NCBI GenBank assembly: GCA_964432595.1
Contig: CAYSOF010000026.1
Coordinates: 1 to 64,000, forward strand
Direction: 5' to 3'
Source: DASYLJ01 sp964432595
GTDB taxonomy: Bacteria; Desulfobacterota; Binatia; DP-6
DNA: 64,000 bases
Below are positions 41,016 through 49,430 of this stretch, piece by piece; positions within the stretch are counted from its first letter, which is position 1, and the number at the start of each line of letters is the position of its first letter. The position numbers and the translations under genes were made by a program. The notes below the pieces were generated by a model that did no database searches, had not been told where the DNA came from, and saw only the letters and a list, made by a program, of their open reading frames with translations.

Positions 41016-42668
41016 TCACATCCGCTCGGGCGCCGTCACGCCGGTGAGCTCGAGCGCGCTCCGAAGCACCTGCTTCAGACAGCGCACGAGCGCGAGCCGC
41101 GCCTGCGTCAACGCCGCATCGTCGGTCAGGATCCGGTGCTGGTTGTAGTAGCGGTGGAACACGCCCGCGAGCTCCTGCGCGTAGAACGCGAGGCGATGGG
41201 GCTCGAGCGTCCGCGCCGCGACCTCGACCACGTCGGGCCACGTCACGAGCGTCCGGAGCGGCTCCACCTCGGCCTCACCGAGCAACGAGAGATCGGGTGA
41301 CGCCGCCAGCACGACGCCCGCCGCCTCCGCCTGCCGGAGCACGCTGGCGATGCGCGCATGCGCGTACTGCACGTAGAACACCGGGTTGTCGCTGCTCTGC
41401 TTCTTTGCCAGCTCCAGGTCGAACTCGAGCTGGCTGTCCGCCTTGCGCTGCAGGAAGAAGAAGCGCGCCGCGTCGGCCCCGACCTCGTCGAGCACCTCGC
41501 GCAGCGTGACGAACTCGCCGGCGCGCTTGCCCATGCGCACGGGCTCGCCGCCGCGGGTGAGGTTCACGAGCTGGACGAGCAGTACGCGGAGCATCGCCGG
41601 ATCGCCGCCGAGCGCCTGCACGACGGCCTTCAGACGCGAGACGTAGCCGTGGTGATCGGCACCGAGGACGTTCACGAGCGCGTCGAAGCGGCGCGCGAGC
41701 GTCGCCTGGAAATGCGCGATGTCGCCGCCGAAGTACGTCGGTACGCCGCTGCCGCGCTTCACGGCGCGGTCCTTCTCGTCGCCGGCGATCGTCGTCTTGA
41801 AGAAGAGCGCGCCATCGGCTTCGTACAGGAGGTCGGGCGGGATGGTCGCGAGCGCGCGCTCGAGCGCGTTGCTCTCGTGCAGCTGCCGCTCGCTGACGAA
41901 GTGATCGAACCGCACGCCGAACCGCTCGAGGTCTCGTCGGATCTCATCGAGCAGCACGCGGCCGGCGAAGTCGCGGCACCGGGCGAGCGCTTCCTCCTCC
42001 GGCAGCGCCACGAGGCCGTCGCCGACCTCCGCGCGCAGCTGCGTCGCCACGTCGATCAGGTACTCGCCGGGATAGCCGCCTTCGGGAATCTCGATCTGCT
42101 CGCCGAGGAGCTGGCGGTAGCGGGCGAACGTGGAGCGCGCGAGCGTCTCCATCTGGTTGCCGTAGTCGTTGACGTAGTACTCGCGCTCGACGTCCCAGCC
42201 CTGCGCGGCGAGCAGCCGCGCGACGACGTCGCCGATGACGGCGCCGCGGCCGTGGCCGATGTGCAGCGGACCGGTCGGGTTCGCGCTGACGAACTCGACC
42301 TGGACGCGCTTGCCGGCGCCGGCCGTGCCGCGCCCGTAGGCGTCACCGAGCTCGAGGGCCTCGGCGAGCAGGTGCCGCCAGAAGGCCTGCGAGGCGCGGA
42401 AATTGATGAAGCCTGGACCGGCGATCTCGGTCGACGCGATCCACCCGTTCGGGTCCTTCAGGTGGTCGATGACGATCTGGGCGACGGCGCGCGGCGGCTT
42501 CTTCACCTCGCGCGCGAGCATCATGGCGACGTTGCACGCGAGGTCGCCGAAGGCGGGATCGCTCGGGACGTCGAGGGTGAACGCCGGAAGCGTCCGGACC
42601 TGCAAGAGGCCCGCCCCGATGGCGTCGTTCAGCGCTTCCCGGACTAGTGCTTCAAGCTGTCGCTTCAT
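41016..42668 (-). CDS. argS: Arginyl-tRNA synthetase
   Basis: 550 residues from MKRQLEALVREALNDAIGAG. N-terminal additional domain, catalytic HIGH box in SANPTGPLHIGHGRGAVIGD, NDYGNQMETLARS, LGADHHGYVSRLKAVV, a KMSK-like loop VRMGKRAGEFVTL (the strict KMSKS is lacking, as in most ArgRS), and the DALR anticodon-binding domain (FYVQYAHARIASVL ... FYAQELAGVFHRYYNQHRIL). ATG 13 codons upstream (42707) is possible but adds non-conserved residues. First gene behind the 42741-42768 promoter. Confidence 0.95.
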   Translation of the reverse strand: MKRQLEALVREALNDAIGAGLLQVRTLPAFTLDVPSDPAFGDLACNVAMMLAREVKKPPRAVAQIVIDHLKDPNGWIASTEIAGPGFINFRASQAFWRHLLAEALELGDAYGRGTAGAGKRVQVEFVSANPTGPLHIGHGRGAVIGDVVARLLAAQGWDVEREYYVNDYGNQMETLARSTFARYRQLLGEQIEIPEGGYPGEYLIDVATQLRAEVGDGLVALPEEEALARCRDFAGRVLLDEIRRDLERFGVRFDHFVSERQLHESNALERALATIPPDLLYEADGALFFKTTIAGDEKDRAVKRGSGVPTYFGGDIAHFQATLARRFDALVNVLGADHHGYVSRLKAVVQALGGDPAMLRVLLVQLVNLTRGGEPVRMGKRAGEFVTLREVLDEVGADAARFFFLQRKADSQLEFDLELAKKQSSDNPVFYVQYAHARIASVLRQAEAAGVVLAASPDLSLLGEAEVEPLRTLVTWPDVVEVAARTLEPHRLAFYAQELAGVFHRYYNQHRILTDDAALTQARLALVRCLKQVLRSALELTGVTAPERM

Positions 42669-42740
42669 CCCGGCTCGCGCGCCAAAGACGGCCGCCGTAG
42701 CGCGCATCAATGGCCCGGGGAGCGTCGAACATGCACGGGT

Positions 42741-42768
42741 TGTATACGTCGGGTCGACCTTCGGTCAA
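42741..42768 (-). promoter_or_regulatory. Promoter of the argS-SPOR-trp-folC-lptD unit
   Basis: On the minus strand TTGACC (42763-42768), 16-bp spacer and TATACA (42741-42746). Start would be near 42734, giving a leader of about 65 nt to the argS ATG. No attenuator-like Trp-codon run is visible between it and argS. Confidence 0.65.
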
Positions 42769-42807
42769 CCCGAGGTAGCTTTGAAGCGGGCGCATCCGCG
42801 CGACCTG

Positions 42808-42837
42808 CATGTCGCGGCCGGCGAAGCCGGCGCGACA
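42808..42837. repeat. Dispersed 30-bp hairpin repeat, copy B (REP-like)
   Basis: CATGTCGCGGCCGGCGAAGC plus CGGCGCGACA, an exact 30-base match to the reverse complement of 23992-24021. It lies about 25 bp past the rplQ stop and before the argS promoter. The flank CGCATCCGCGCGACCTG is also related to the other site. It folds as a 12-bp stem with a small loop, no T-tract. Confidence 0.85.
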
Positions 42838-42861
42838 CGACGTGGCCCGCCCGCGGGAGGC

Positions 42862-43320
42862 TCAGCCCGCGGCCGCCTTCTTGCGCGGCTCCTGGCCTTC
42901 CTTCGCAGCCGCCTTGCGGCGCGGAGCCTTCTTCTTCTTGCCGCCCTGCTCCGCCTCGGAGCCGGCGCGGTCGACGAGCTCGACCATCGAGATCGAGGCC
43001 GCGTCACCGGCGCGGACGCCCAGCTTCACCACCCGGGTGTAGCCACCGGCGCGGCTCGCGTAGCGGGGCGCGAGCTCCTCGAACAGCTTCTTCACGACGC
43101 TGGCGCGGCAGAGCACGACGGCGGCACGGCGGCGGGCATGGAGCGTGCCCTCCTTGCCGAGCGTGATCATGCGGTCGCCCCAGCGCTTCAGCTCCTTGGC
43201 CTTCGCGTCGGTCGTGCGTACGGCTTCGTGCTGCAGCAGCGCGGTGACGAGGTTCCGCAGCAGCGCCTTCCTGTGGGACGGCGACCGTCCCAGCTTCTTT
43301 CCTGCGACGCGATGGCGCAT
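42862..43320 (-). CDS. rplQ: Ribosomal protein L17
   Basis: 152 residues. MRHRVAGKKLGRSPSHRKAL opening and ALLQHEAVRTTDAKAKELKR are diagnostic. The C-terminal about 30 residues are a Lys/Ala/Arg-rich tail (KKKKAPRRKAAAKEG), longer than the usual 117-130-residue protein. It is the last gene of the alpha operon, three bases after rpoA, followed by the hairpin repeat. Confidence 0.95.
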   Translation of the reverse strand: MRHRVAGKKLGRSPSHRKALLRNLVTALLQHEAVRTTDAKAKELKRWGDRMITLGKEGTLHARRRAAVVLCRASVVKKLFEELAPRYASRAGGYTRVVKLGVRAGDAASISMVELVDRAGSEAEQGGKKKKAPRRKAAAKEGQEPRKKAAAG

Positions 43321-43323
43321 GGC

Positions 43324-44388
43324 TCAGGCGGTTTCCTTCTCGCGGGCGAGCCGCTTGCGATCGAGGTCCTCGCGCGACGGGTAGTTCTCGAGGCGCATGC
43401 CGAGCCCGAGGCCCATCTCGTGGAGGATCTCCTTGATCTCGTTCAGCGACTTGCGACCGAAGTTCTTGGTCTTGAGCATCTCCTGCTCGGTCTTCTGCAC
43501 CAGCTCGCCGAGGTAGCGGATGTCGGCGTTCTGGAGGCAGTTGGCGGAGCGGACGCTGAGCTCCAGGTCCTCGACCGGACGGAACAGGTTGTCGTTGACC
43601 GGGATCTCGCGACCTTCTTCGTCGCCGCCGGGCACGACCTGCTCTTCGAAGTTGACGAAGATCGACAGCTGCTCCTGGAGGATGCGAGCCGCGTAGGCGA
43701 CGGCGTCTTCCGGGCGCACGCTTCCGTCGGTGTACACCTCGAGGGCCAGCCGATCGTAGTCGGTGCGCTGCCCGACGCGCGCGTTCGTCACGACGAAGTT
43801 GACCTTCGTGACGGGCGAGAAGATCGCGTCGATCGGAATGGTACCGACGGGGTCGCCCTCGCGCTTGTTGCGGTCGGCCGGCACGTAGCCGCGGCCGAGC
43901 CGGATGACGAGCTCCATGTCGAGCTCGGCGTCCTTGGCGAGCGTCGCGATGTGCTGGTGCGGGCTGAGCACCTCGATCGCCGGGCCGCCCTGGATGTCGG
44001 CCGCCGTGATCACCTTGTCGCCGCGGACGCGGATGTGCGCGACCTCTTCGGTGGCGCCGTCGTTCAGCTTGACGCGCACCTCCTTCAGGTTGAGCACCAT
44101 GTCGGTGACGTCCTCGGCGACGCCCGGCAGCGTGGAGAACTCGTGCAGCACGCCGTTGACGCGGACGCCGACGATCGCCGCGCCCTGCAGCGACGACAGC
44201 AGCACGCGCCGGAGCGCGTTGCCCACGGTGGTGCCGTAGCCGCGCTCGAACGGCTCGCCGAAGAATTTGCCGTAGGTGGGCGTGAGGCTCTTCTCGTCCA
44301 CCTCGAGGCGCTTCGGCTTGATCAGCTCACGCCAGTTGCTCTGGACGACCGCACCAGGACGCGGCAATTCGGATTCCTGAAACTCCAT
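43324..44388 (-). CDS. rpoA: RNA polymerase alpha subunit
   Basis: 354 residues. The N-terminal dimerisation domain has FFGEPFERGYGTTVGNALRR and VLLSSLQGAAIVGVRVNGVL. A flexible linker follows (GGDEEGREIPVNDN), then the C-terminal UP-element/activator domain ELSVRSANCLQNADIRYLGE ending KTKNFGRKSLNEIKEILHEM. Both halves are intact. Slightly longer than E. coli RpoA (329). Part of the alpha operon between rpsD and rplQ. Confidence 0.97.
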   Translation of the reverse strand: MEFQESELPRPGAVVQSNWRELIKPKRLEVDEKSLTPTYGKFFGEPFERGYGTTVGNALRRVLLSSLQGAAIVGVRVNGVLHEFSTLPGVAEDVTDMVLNLKEVRVKLNDGATEEVAHIRVRGDKVITAADIQGGPAIEVLSPHQHIATLAKDAELDMELVIRLGRGYVPADRNKREGDPVGTIPIDAIFSPVTKVNFVVTNARVGQRTDYDRLALEVYTDGSVRPEDAVAYAARILQEQLSIFVNFEEQVVPGGDEEGREIPVNDNLFRPVEDLELSVRSANCLQNADIRYLGELVQKTEQEMLKTKNFGRKSLNEIKEILHEMGLGLGMRLENYPSREDLDRKRLAREKETA

Positions 44389-44422
44389 TGACGCCTTCCT
44401 CTGATCGTTGGCTACGTTCGCT

Positions 44423-45049
44423 CTACTTCGAGTAGAGCTCGACGACCAGCTTCTCGTTGATGGGCATGGTGAGATCCGAGCGCACCGGCAGCGCCTTCAC
44501 GCGACCGGCGAACTGCTCCGGGGTCACCTCGAGCCAGTCCGGCACGCCACGGCGCTGCACCAGCTCGAGTGCTTCCTGGATCCGGGTCACCTTGCGGCTC
44601 TTCTCGCGGACGGCGATCGCGTCCCCGGCACGCACCAGGTACGAGGGGATGTTGACCTTGCGGCCGTTCACCTCGAAGTGGCCGTGCCGCACGAGCTGCC
44701 GCGCCTCGGCGCGCGACGTCGCGAAGCCCACGCGGTAGACGATGTTGTCGAGCCGGCGCTCGAGCAGCTGGAGCAGCGTCTCACCGGTGACGCCCTTCGA
44801 GCGGTCCGCCATGTCGAAGTAGCGACGGAACTGCCCTTCGAGCACGCCGTACATCCGGCGCAGCTTCTGCTTCTCGCGCAGCTGGAGGGAGTACTCGGAG
44901 AACTTCGGGCGCGCCTGTCCGTGCTCGCCGGGGGGATAGTTGCGGCGCTCGATGGCGCACTTGTCGGTGTAGCAGCGCTCCCCCTTGAGGAAGAGCTTCA
45001 ATCCCTCGCGACGGCAGAGCCGGCAGGACGGTCCAGTGTATCGAGCCAC
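44423..45049 (-). CDS. rpsD: Ribosomal protein S4
   Basis: 208 residues. MARYTGPSCRLCRREGLKLF with Cys9 and Cys12 and later Cys in GERCYTDKCAIERR, the zinc-binding form. The S4 RNA-binding domain is RLDNIVYRVGFATSRAEARQ. A primary 30S assembly protein and, in many bacteria, the translational repressor of the alpha operon. Confidence 0.97.
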   Translation of the reverse strand: MARYTGPSCRLCRREGLKLFLKGERCYTDKCAIERRNYPPGEHGQARPKFSEYSLQLREKQKLRRMYGVLEGQFRRYFDMADRSKGVTGETLLQLLERRLDNIVYRVGFATSRAEARQLVRHGHFEVNGRKVNIPSYLVRAGDAIAVREKSRKVTRIQEALELVQRRGVPDWLEVTPEQFAGRVKALPVRSDLTMPINEKLVVELYSK

Positions 45050-45058
45050 GTCTTTTCC

Positions 45059-45481
45059 TCAGACCCGCCGCCGCTTCGGCGGCCGGCACCCATTGTGGGG
45101 GATCGGCGTCACGTCCTTGATGATGCTCACCGTGAATCCCGCTGCCTGGAGACTGCGAAGGGCGGACTCACGGCCCGACCCGGGGCCCTTCACGTAGACC
45201 TGCACGTGCCGCATGCCCATCTCGGCCGCCTTGCGCGCCGCCGCTTCGGCCGCGACCTGCGCGGCGAACGGCGTACCCTTGCGCGACCCCTTGAACCCGC
45301 ACGATCCCGCGCTCGACCAGACGAGCACGTTCCCCTGCGGGTCGCTCACCGTGATGATCGTATTGTTGAAGGTGGAGTGGATGTGCAACACCCCTTCGGC
45401 GACGAGGCGCTTCGCCTTCTTGCGTCGAACCGGCGCCTCGGCCCCGGCGGCCTTGCCGCCGCCTTCCTGCTGCTTTGCCAC
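45059..45481 (-). CDS. rpsK: Ribosomal protein S11
   Basis: 140 residues. An N-terminal low-complexity extension (MAKQQEGGGKAAGAEAPVRR) precedes the conserved IHSTFNNTIITVSDPQGNVL and ends in DVTPIPHNGCRPPKRRRV, the canonical S11 tail. Platform of the 30S subunit. Nine bases before rpsD. Confidence 0.97.
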   Translation of the reverse strand: MAKQQEGGGKAAGAEAPVRRKKAKRLVAEGVLHIHSTFNNTIITVSDPQGNVLVWSSAGSCGFKGSRKGTPFAAQVAAEAAARKAAEMGMRHVQVYVKGPGSGRESALRSLQAAGFTVSIIKDVTPIPHNGCRPPKRRRV

Positions 45482-45522
45482 GCGTCCTCCTTACGACTTC
45501 GCTGCCATGAGCTCGTCAGCCC

Positions 45523-45903
45523 TTACTTGGAGGGCGCGGGCTTCTTCCCGGCGATGGCGCGTCGCGGTCCCTTGCGGGTGCGCGCGTTGGTGTGGGTGCG
45601 CTGACCACGCGCCGGCAGGTTCCGGCGGTGACGGAGGCCGCGGTAGCAGCCCAGGTCGACGAGGCGCTTGATGTTGCCCGCGATGTCGCGGCGCAGGTCG
45701 CCTTCCACCTTGTAGCTGGCGTCGATCTCGCGACGGATGCGGTTCACCTCGTCGTCGGTCAGATCGTCGCTCTTGCGCGCGGGATCGACCTCGGCCGCCG
45801 TGCAGATGCTCGACGCCGACGCGCGGCCGATACCGAAGATGTAGGTGAGCGCGATGTCCATGCGCTTGTTGCGGGGCAGGTCCACCCCTGCGATGCGTGC
45901 CAC
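45523..45903 (-). CDS. rpsM: Ribosomal protein S13
   Basis: 126 residues. MARIAGVDLPRNKRMDIALT, YIFGIGRASASSIC, and the C-terminal RGLRHRRNLPARGQRTHTNA with the Lys/Arg tail ending KKPAPSK. Head of the 30S subunit, contacts L5 and the P-site tRNA. Starts 13 bases after rpmJ. Confidence 0.97.
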   Translation of the reverse strand: MARIAGVDLPRNKRMDIALTYIFGIGRASASSICTAAEVDPARKSDDLTDDEVNRIRREIDASYKVEGDLRRDIAGNIKRLVDLGCYRGLRHRRNLPARGQRTHTNARTRKGPRRAIAGKKPAPSK

Positions 45904-45916
45904 TCTGGTCGCCCTC

Positions 45917-46030
45917 CTACCCTTGCCGCTGCTTGTGCCGGGGGTTCTCGCACAGGACGCGGATGACGCCCTGGCGACGGATGACTTTGCATTTCCTGCA
46001 GATCGGTTTCACCGATGCGCGTACTTTCAT
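45917..46030 (-). CDS. rpmJ: Ribosomal protein L36
   Basis: 37 residues. MKVRASVKPICRKCKVIRRQ, then GVIRVLCENPRHKQRQG, ending in TAG. Cys11, Cys14, Cys27 and His32 form the zinc site (C+ form). It lies in the standard place before rpsM; the neighbouring infA, expected between map and rpmJ, is not present. Confidence 0.95.
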   Translation of the reverse strand: MKVRASVKPICRKCKVIRRQGVIRVLCENPRHKQRQG

Positions 46031-46059
46031 GATCGTGTCTCCGGCACCGAATCTCCGGG

Positions 46060-46821
46060 TTAGGGAAGCGAGAGAATATAGGGCCCGTTGGCGGTGACCG
46101 CAACGGAGTGCTCGAAGTGGGCCGACAGCCGCCCGTCCCGGGTGGCGGCCGTCCAGCCGTCGTCCTTCACGTAGACCTCGGGGCGGCCGGCGTTCACCAT
46201 GGGCTCGATGGCCAGGACCAGGCCTTCCTGCAGGCGGACGCCGCGGTTGCCGGTGCGATAGTTCGGCACCTGCGGGTCCTCGTGCAGCTTGCGGCCGATG
46301 CCGTGGCCGACGAACTCCCGGACCAACGAGTACCCGGCCGACTCGGCCACGTCCTGGATGGCTCCGGAGATGTCCGCGATGTGTCCGCCGGGCTTGATGG
46401 CGTCGATCCCCGCCTTCAACGAGGCGGCGGTGACGTCCATCAGGCGGCGGGCGTCGTCCGTGACCGCGCCGACGGGGACGGTCCGGGCCGAATCGCCGAA
46501 GTACCCCTCGTAGGACACGCCGAAGTCGAGGCCGACAATGTCGCCGTCCCGCAGGGTGCGGCCCTTCGACGGGATGCCGTGCACGACCTCGTCGTTGATC
46601 GAGATGCAGATCGAGGCGGGGAACGTGCGGCCGCCGACCACGTAGCCCTTGAAGGCCGGCTTCGCGCCGCTCGCCCGCGTCATCTCCTCCGCCAGGGCGT
46701 CGAGCTCGAGGGTCGACACCCCCGGCCGAACCTTCGCCTCGACGGCGTCGAGGATCTCGGCGACGATCGCGCTCGCCCGCCGCATGCGGTCCAGCTCCTC
46801 ACGGGACTTGAGGAGGATCAT
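46060..46821 (-). CDS. map: Methionine aminopeptidase type I
   Basis: 253 residues from MILLKSREELDRMRRASAIV. Metal ligands: Asp in GLDFGVSYEGYFGDSARTV (two Asp), His in EFVGHGIGRKLHEDP, Glu in LAIEPMVNAG and Glu in SAHFEHSVAVT. Removes initiator methionine. ATGA overlap with adk. The open frame upstream of the ATG is a shadow of adk. Confidence 0.96.
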   Translation of the reverse strand: MILLKSREELDRMRRASAIVAEILDAVEAKVRPGVSTLELDALAEEMTRASGAKPAFKGYVVGGRTFPASICISINDEVVHGIPSKGRTLRDGDIVGLDFGVSYEGYFGDSARTVPVGAVTDDARRLMDVTAASLKAGIDAIKPGGHIADISGAIQDVAESAGYSLVREFVGHGIGRKLHEDPQVPNYRTGNRGVRLQEGLVLAIEPMVNAGRPEVYVKDDGWTAATRDGRLSAHFEHSVAVTANGPYILSLP

Positions 46822-47459
46822 GCGAGGCTCGCCTGGACGCGTCCGAAGACGTCGTCGCGCTGGCCGGTGCCGACGATCTCCCGGAGCAGGCCCGACTCGC
46901 GGTAGAACTGGGCGACCGGGGCGATCTCCCGGGCATGCAGGATCAGTCGGTCGGCGATGCGGTCCTCCCGATCGTCCTCGCGCTGGACGAGCGCCCCGGG
47001 GCAGCGGTCGCACCGCCCGTCTTCCTTCGGCGGCGAGAACTGCAGGTGGAACATCGCGCCGCAGCTGGCGCAGACCATGCGGCCGGACAGCCGGCGGACG
47101 AGCTCCTCGTGCGGCACCTGCATCGACACCACGGCGTCGAGCCCCCCGCCGTTGCGGCCGAGGAGCGTGCCCAGGGCGCGGGCCTGCGGGACCGTCCGCG
47201 GGAAGCCGTCGAGGATGAACCCGCCGGCGCAGTCGTCGGCCAGGAGGCGCTGCTCGACGATGCCGATCACGACCTCGTCGGGCACGAGCTGCCCCTGCTC
47301 CATGTACCGCTGCGCCGCGAGGCCGAGCTCGCTGCCCTGTCGTTGTGCTTCACGAAGGATGTCACCCGTCGAGATCTGCGGAACTCCGAACCGTTCCTGT
47401 AGCAACTTGGCCTGCGTGCCCTTGCCCGCTCCCGGGGGGCCGATCATGACCACGCGCAC
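46818..47459 (-). CDS. adk: Adenylate kinase
   Basis: 213 residues. P-loop MIGPPGAGKGTQAKLLQERF, AMP site ISTGDILREA, GFILDGFPRTVPQARAL, and a zinc-binding LID with Cys in MVCASCGAMFHLQF and GRCDRCPGALVQREDDREDR (C-x2-C ... C-x2-C). The zinc LID is common in Gram-positives and many deltaproteobacteria. Nine bases after secY. Confidence 0.97.
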   Translation of the reverse strand: MRVVMIGPPGAGKGTQAKLLQERFGVPQISTGDILREAQRQGSELGLAAQRYMEQGQLVPDEVVIGIVEQRLLADDCAGGFILDGFPRTVPQARALGTLLGRNGGGLDAVVSMQVPHEELVRRLSGRMVCASCGAMFHLQFSPPKEDGRCDRCPGALVQREDDREDRIADRLILHAREIAPVAQFYRESGLLREIVGTGQRDDVFGRVQASLA

Positions 47460-47468
47460 CGCGACGTC

Positions 47469-48779
47469 CTACCGGCGTCCTCGAATCCGACCGCGCTTCA
47501 TGAAGCCCTCGTAGCTGCGGGAGATCATGTGCGTCTCCATCGCCGCGATCGTGTCGAGCGCGACGCCCACCACGATCAGCAGGGCCGTACCGCCGAAGTA
47601 GAACGGGACGCGGAACTGCGCGATCAGGATGCTCGGGAGCACGCACACCGCCGCCACGTACAGGGCGCCCACCAGGGTGATGCGGACCAGGATGCGGTCG
47701 ATGTAGTCGGCGGTGCGCTGTCCGGGGCGGATGCCCGGGATGTAGCCGCCGAACTTCTTCAGGTTGTCCGACACGTCGGTCGGGTTGAACGTGACCGCCG
47801 TGTAGAAGTAGCAGAAGAAGATGATGAGGGCGACGTCGACGATGTTGTAGAGCCACGAGCCGGGCGCGAGCGCCGTCGATATCCACTGCGCCACGGCGCT
47901 GTCGGTGAACATGCTCGCGATCGTGCCCGGGAACAGCAGGATCGACGATGCGAAGATCGGCGGGATGACGCCGGCGGTGTTCACCTTGAGCGGCAGGTGC
48001 GAGCTCTGGCCGCTGTACATGCGCCGCCCGACGACGCGCTTCGCATATTGCACCGGAATGCGTCGTTGCCCGCGCTCCATGAAGATGATCGCGGCCACCA
48101 CGACGATCATCAGGACGCCCATCAGTATGGCGACGAAGATCGACAGCTCGCCCTGGCGGACGAACTCGAGCGTCGTCACGACGGCCGACGGCAGGCTCGC
48201 GACGATACCGGCGAAGATGATCATCGAGATGCCGTTGCCGATGCCGCGCTCGGTGACCTGCTCGCCGAGCCACATGATGAAGGCGGTCCCGGTGGTGAGC
48301 GTGATCACCGTCATGATGCGGAAGCCCCAGCCGGGCGCGTAGACGACGCCCCCCCCGCCGGGTGCCTGGATGGTCTCCAGGCCCATTGCGATGAAGAAGC
48401 TCTGCACCAGCGCCAGCGCGACCGTGCCGTAGCGCGTGTACTGCGTGATCTTGCGCCGGCCCATCTCGCCTTCCTTCGAGAGCTTCTCGAGGTAGGGGAT
48501 GACGACCGTCAGCAGCTGCAGGATGATGCTCGAGCTGATGTACGGCATGATGCCGAGCGCGAAGATCGAGAAGCGCTCGAGCGCGCCGCCCGAGAACAGA
48601 TTCACCAGGCCGAGGATGTTGCTCCGCGCTTCGGCGAAGAACTGTCCCAGAGCCTGTCCGTCGATTCCCGGCGTGGGCACTGCGCACCCGAGCCGGTAGA
48701 CGGCCAGCGCCGCCGCCGTGTACCCGATCCGCTTGCGCAGGTCGGGCAGGCGGCCCGCGTTGGAGAACCCTTCAAGCAC
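47469..48779 (-). CDS. secY: Preprotein translocase channel SecY
   Basis: 436 residues from GTG (VLEGFSNAGRLPDLRKRIGY), overlapping the rplO stop by 8 nt. Ten transmembrane helices, plug and pore segments, VPTPGIDG, SGGALERFSIFALGIMPYIS, QGRRIPVQYAKRVVGRRM-like cytoplasmic loop (GQRRIPVQYAKRVVG) and a basic tail GFMKRGRIRGRR. Inner-membrane Sec channel used by the exported proteins in this window. An upstream in-frame ATG (48806) lies inside rplO and adds non-conserved residues. Confidence 0.95.
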   Translation of the reverse strand: MLEGFSNAGRLPDLRKRIGYTAAALAVYRLGCAVPTPGIDGQALGQFFAEARSNILGLVNLFSGGALERFSIFALGIMPYISSSIILQLLTVVIPYLEKLSKEGEMGRRKITQYTRYGTVALALVQSFFIAMGLETIQAPGGGGVVYAPGWGFRIMTVITLTTGTAFIMWLGEQVTERGIGNGISMIIFAGIVASLPSAVVTTLEFVRQGELSIFVAILMGVLMIVVVAAIIFMERGQRRIPVQYAKRVVGRRMYSGQSSHLPLKVNTAGVIPPIFASSILLFPGTIASMFTDSAVAQWISTALAPGSWLYNIVDVALIIFFCYFYTAVTFNPTDVSDNLKKFGGYIPGIRPGQRTADYIDRILVRITLVGALYVAAVCVLPSILIAQFRVPFYFGGTALLIVVGVALDTIAAMETHMISRSYEGFMKRGRIRGRR

Positions 48780-49245
48780 CAGCCACCTCGGCCTCGGCCG
48801 GCGCACCGAGCACCTCGGCCGTGCCCCCGGCGTTCGTGATCGCCTCGCGCGCCTTCGCGCTGAACGCGTGCGCCTTCACCGTGAGGGCGTGCGCGAGCGC
48901 GCCCTCGCCGAGGCACTTCACGTTGCCGCGCTTCGGGATGAGGCCCTTGCCGCGCATCTCGTCGGGACCGACGACGCTGCCCGCCGGAAACGCGCCGCTC
49001 AGCGTGCCGACGTTGATCACGACGTACTCCGTACGCGAAACCGGGCGGAAGCCGCGCTTCGGCAGACGGCGCTGGAGCGGCATCTGACCGCCCTCGTATC
49101 CCGGCGTGCTGTTGCCGCCCGACCGCGACCGACGGCCCTTGTGACCGCGCCCGGCGGTCTTGCCGTTGCCCGAGCCCGGACCACGTCCCACTCGCCGGCG
49201 ACGGCGGGTCGACCCGGGTGCCGGATGGAGATCGCCCAGATCCAT
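48772..49245 (-). CDS. rplO: Ribosomal protein L15
   Basis: 157 residues. MDLGDLHPAPGSTRRRRRVG, RGPGSGNGKTAGRGHKGRRS, GYEGGQMPLQRRLPKRGFRP and the C-terminal AHALTVKAHAFSAKAREAIT. Late 50S assembly protein. Placed between rpmD and secY as usual. Confidence 0.96.
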   Translation of the reverse strand: MDLGDLHPAPGSTRRRRRVGRGPGSGNGKTAGRGHKGRRSRSGGNSTPGYEGGQMPLQRRLPKRGFRPVSRTEYVVINVGTLSGAFPAGSVVGPDEMRGKGLIPKRGNVKCLGEGALAHALTVKAHAFSAKAREAITNAGGTAEVLGAPAEAEVAGA

Positions 49246-49247
49246 CT

Positions 49248-49430
49248 TCAGCCCTCTGTCTCGATGAGGTGACCGACGGTGCGCAGCATGCCGCGGACCG
49301 ACGGTGAATCCTTCAGGATGACCGACTTCCCGATCTTGGTGAGCCCGAGACCGCGGAGCGTCTGGCGCTGCCGCGGGCTGGTCCCGATCTGGCTCCGCCG
49401 GAGCGTCGCCTTGACGATGCGATCGCTCAT
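49248..49430 (-). CDS. rpmD: Ribosomal protein L30
   Basis: 60 residues from MSDRIVKATLRRSQIGTSPR. TLRGLGLTKIGKSVILKDSP and RGMLRTVGHLIE are the family core. Overlaps rpsE by 4 nt. A longer in-frame reading upstream is a shadow of rpsE. Confidence 0.95.
   Translation of the reverse strand: MSDRIVKATLRRSQIGTSPRQRQTLRGLGLTKIGKSVILKDSPSVRGMLRTVGHLIETEG

Noticed and set aside
40182..42740. Trp attenuator or leader peptide for the trp operon
   Set aside because: trpE starts within the SPOR gene's stop codon, leaving no leader; no run of Trp codons or competing hairpins was found before argS either.
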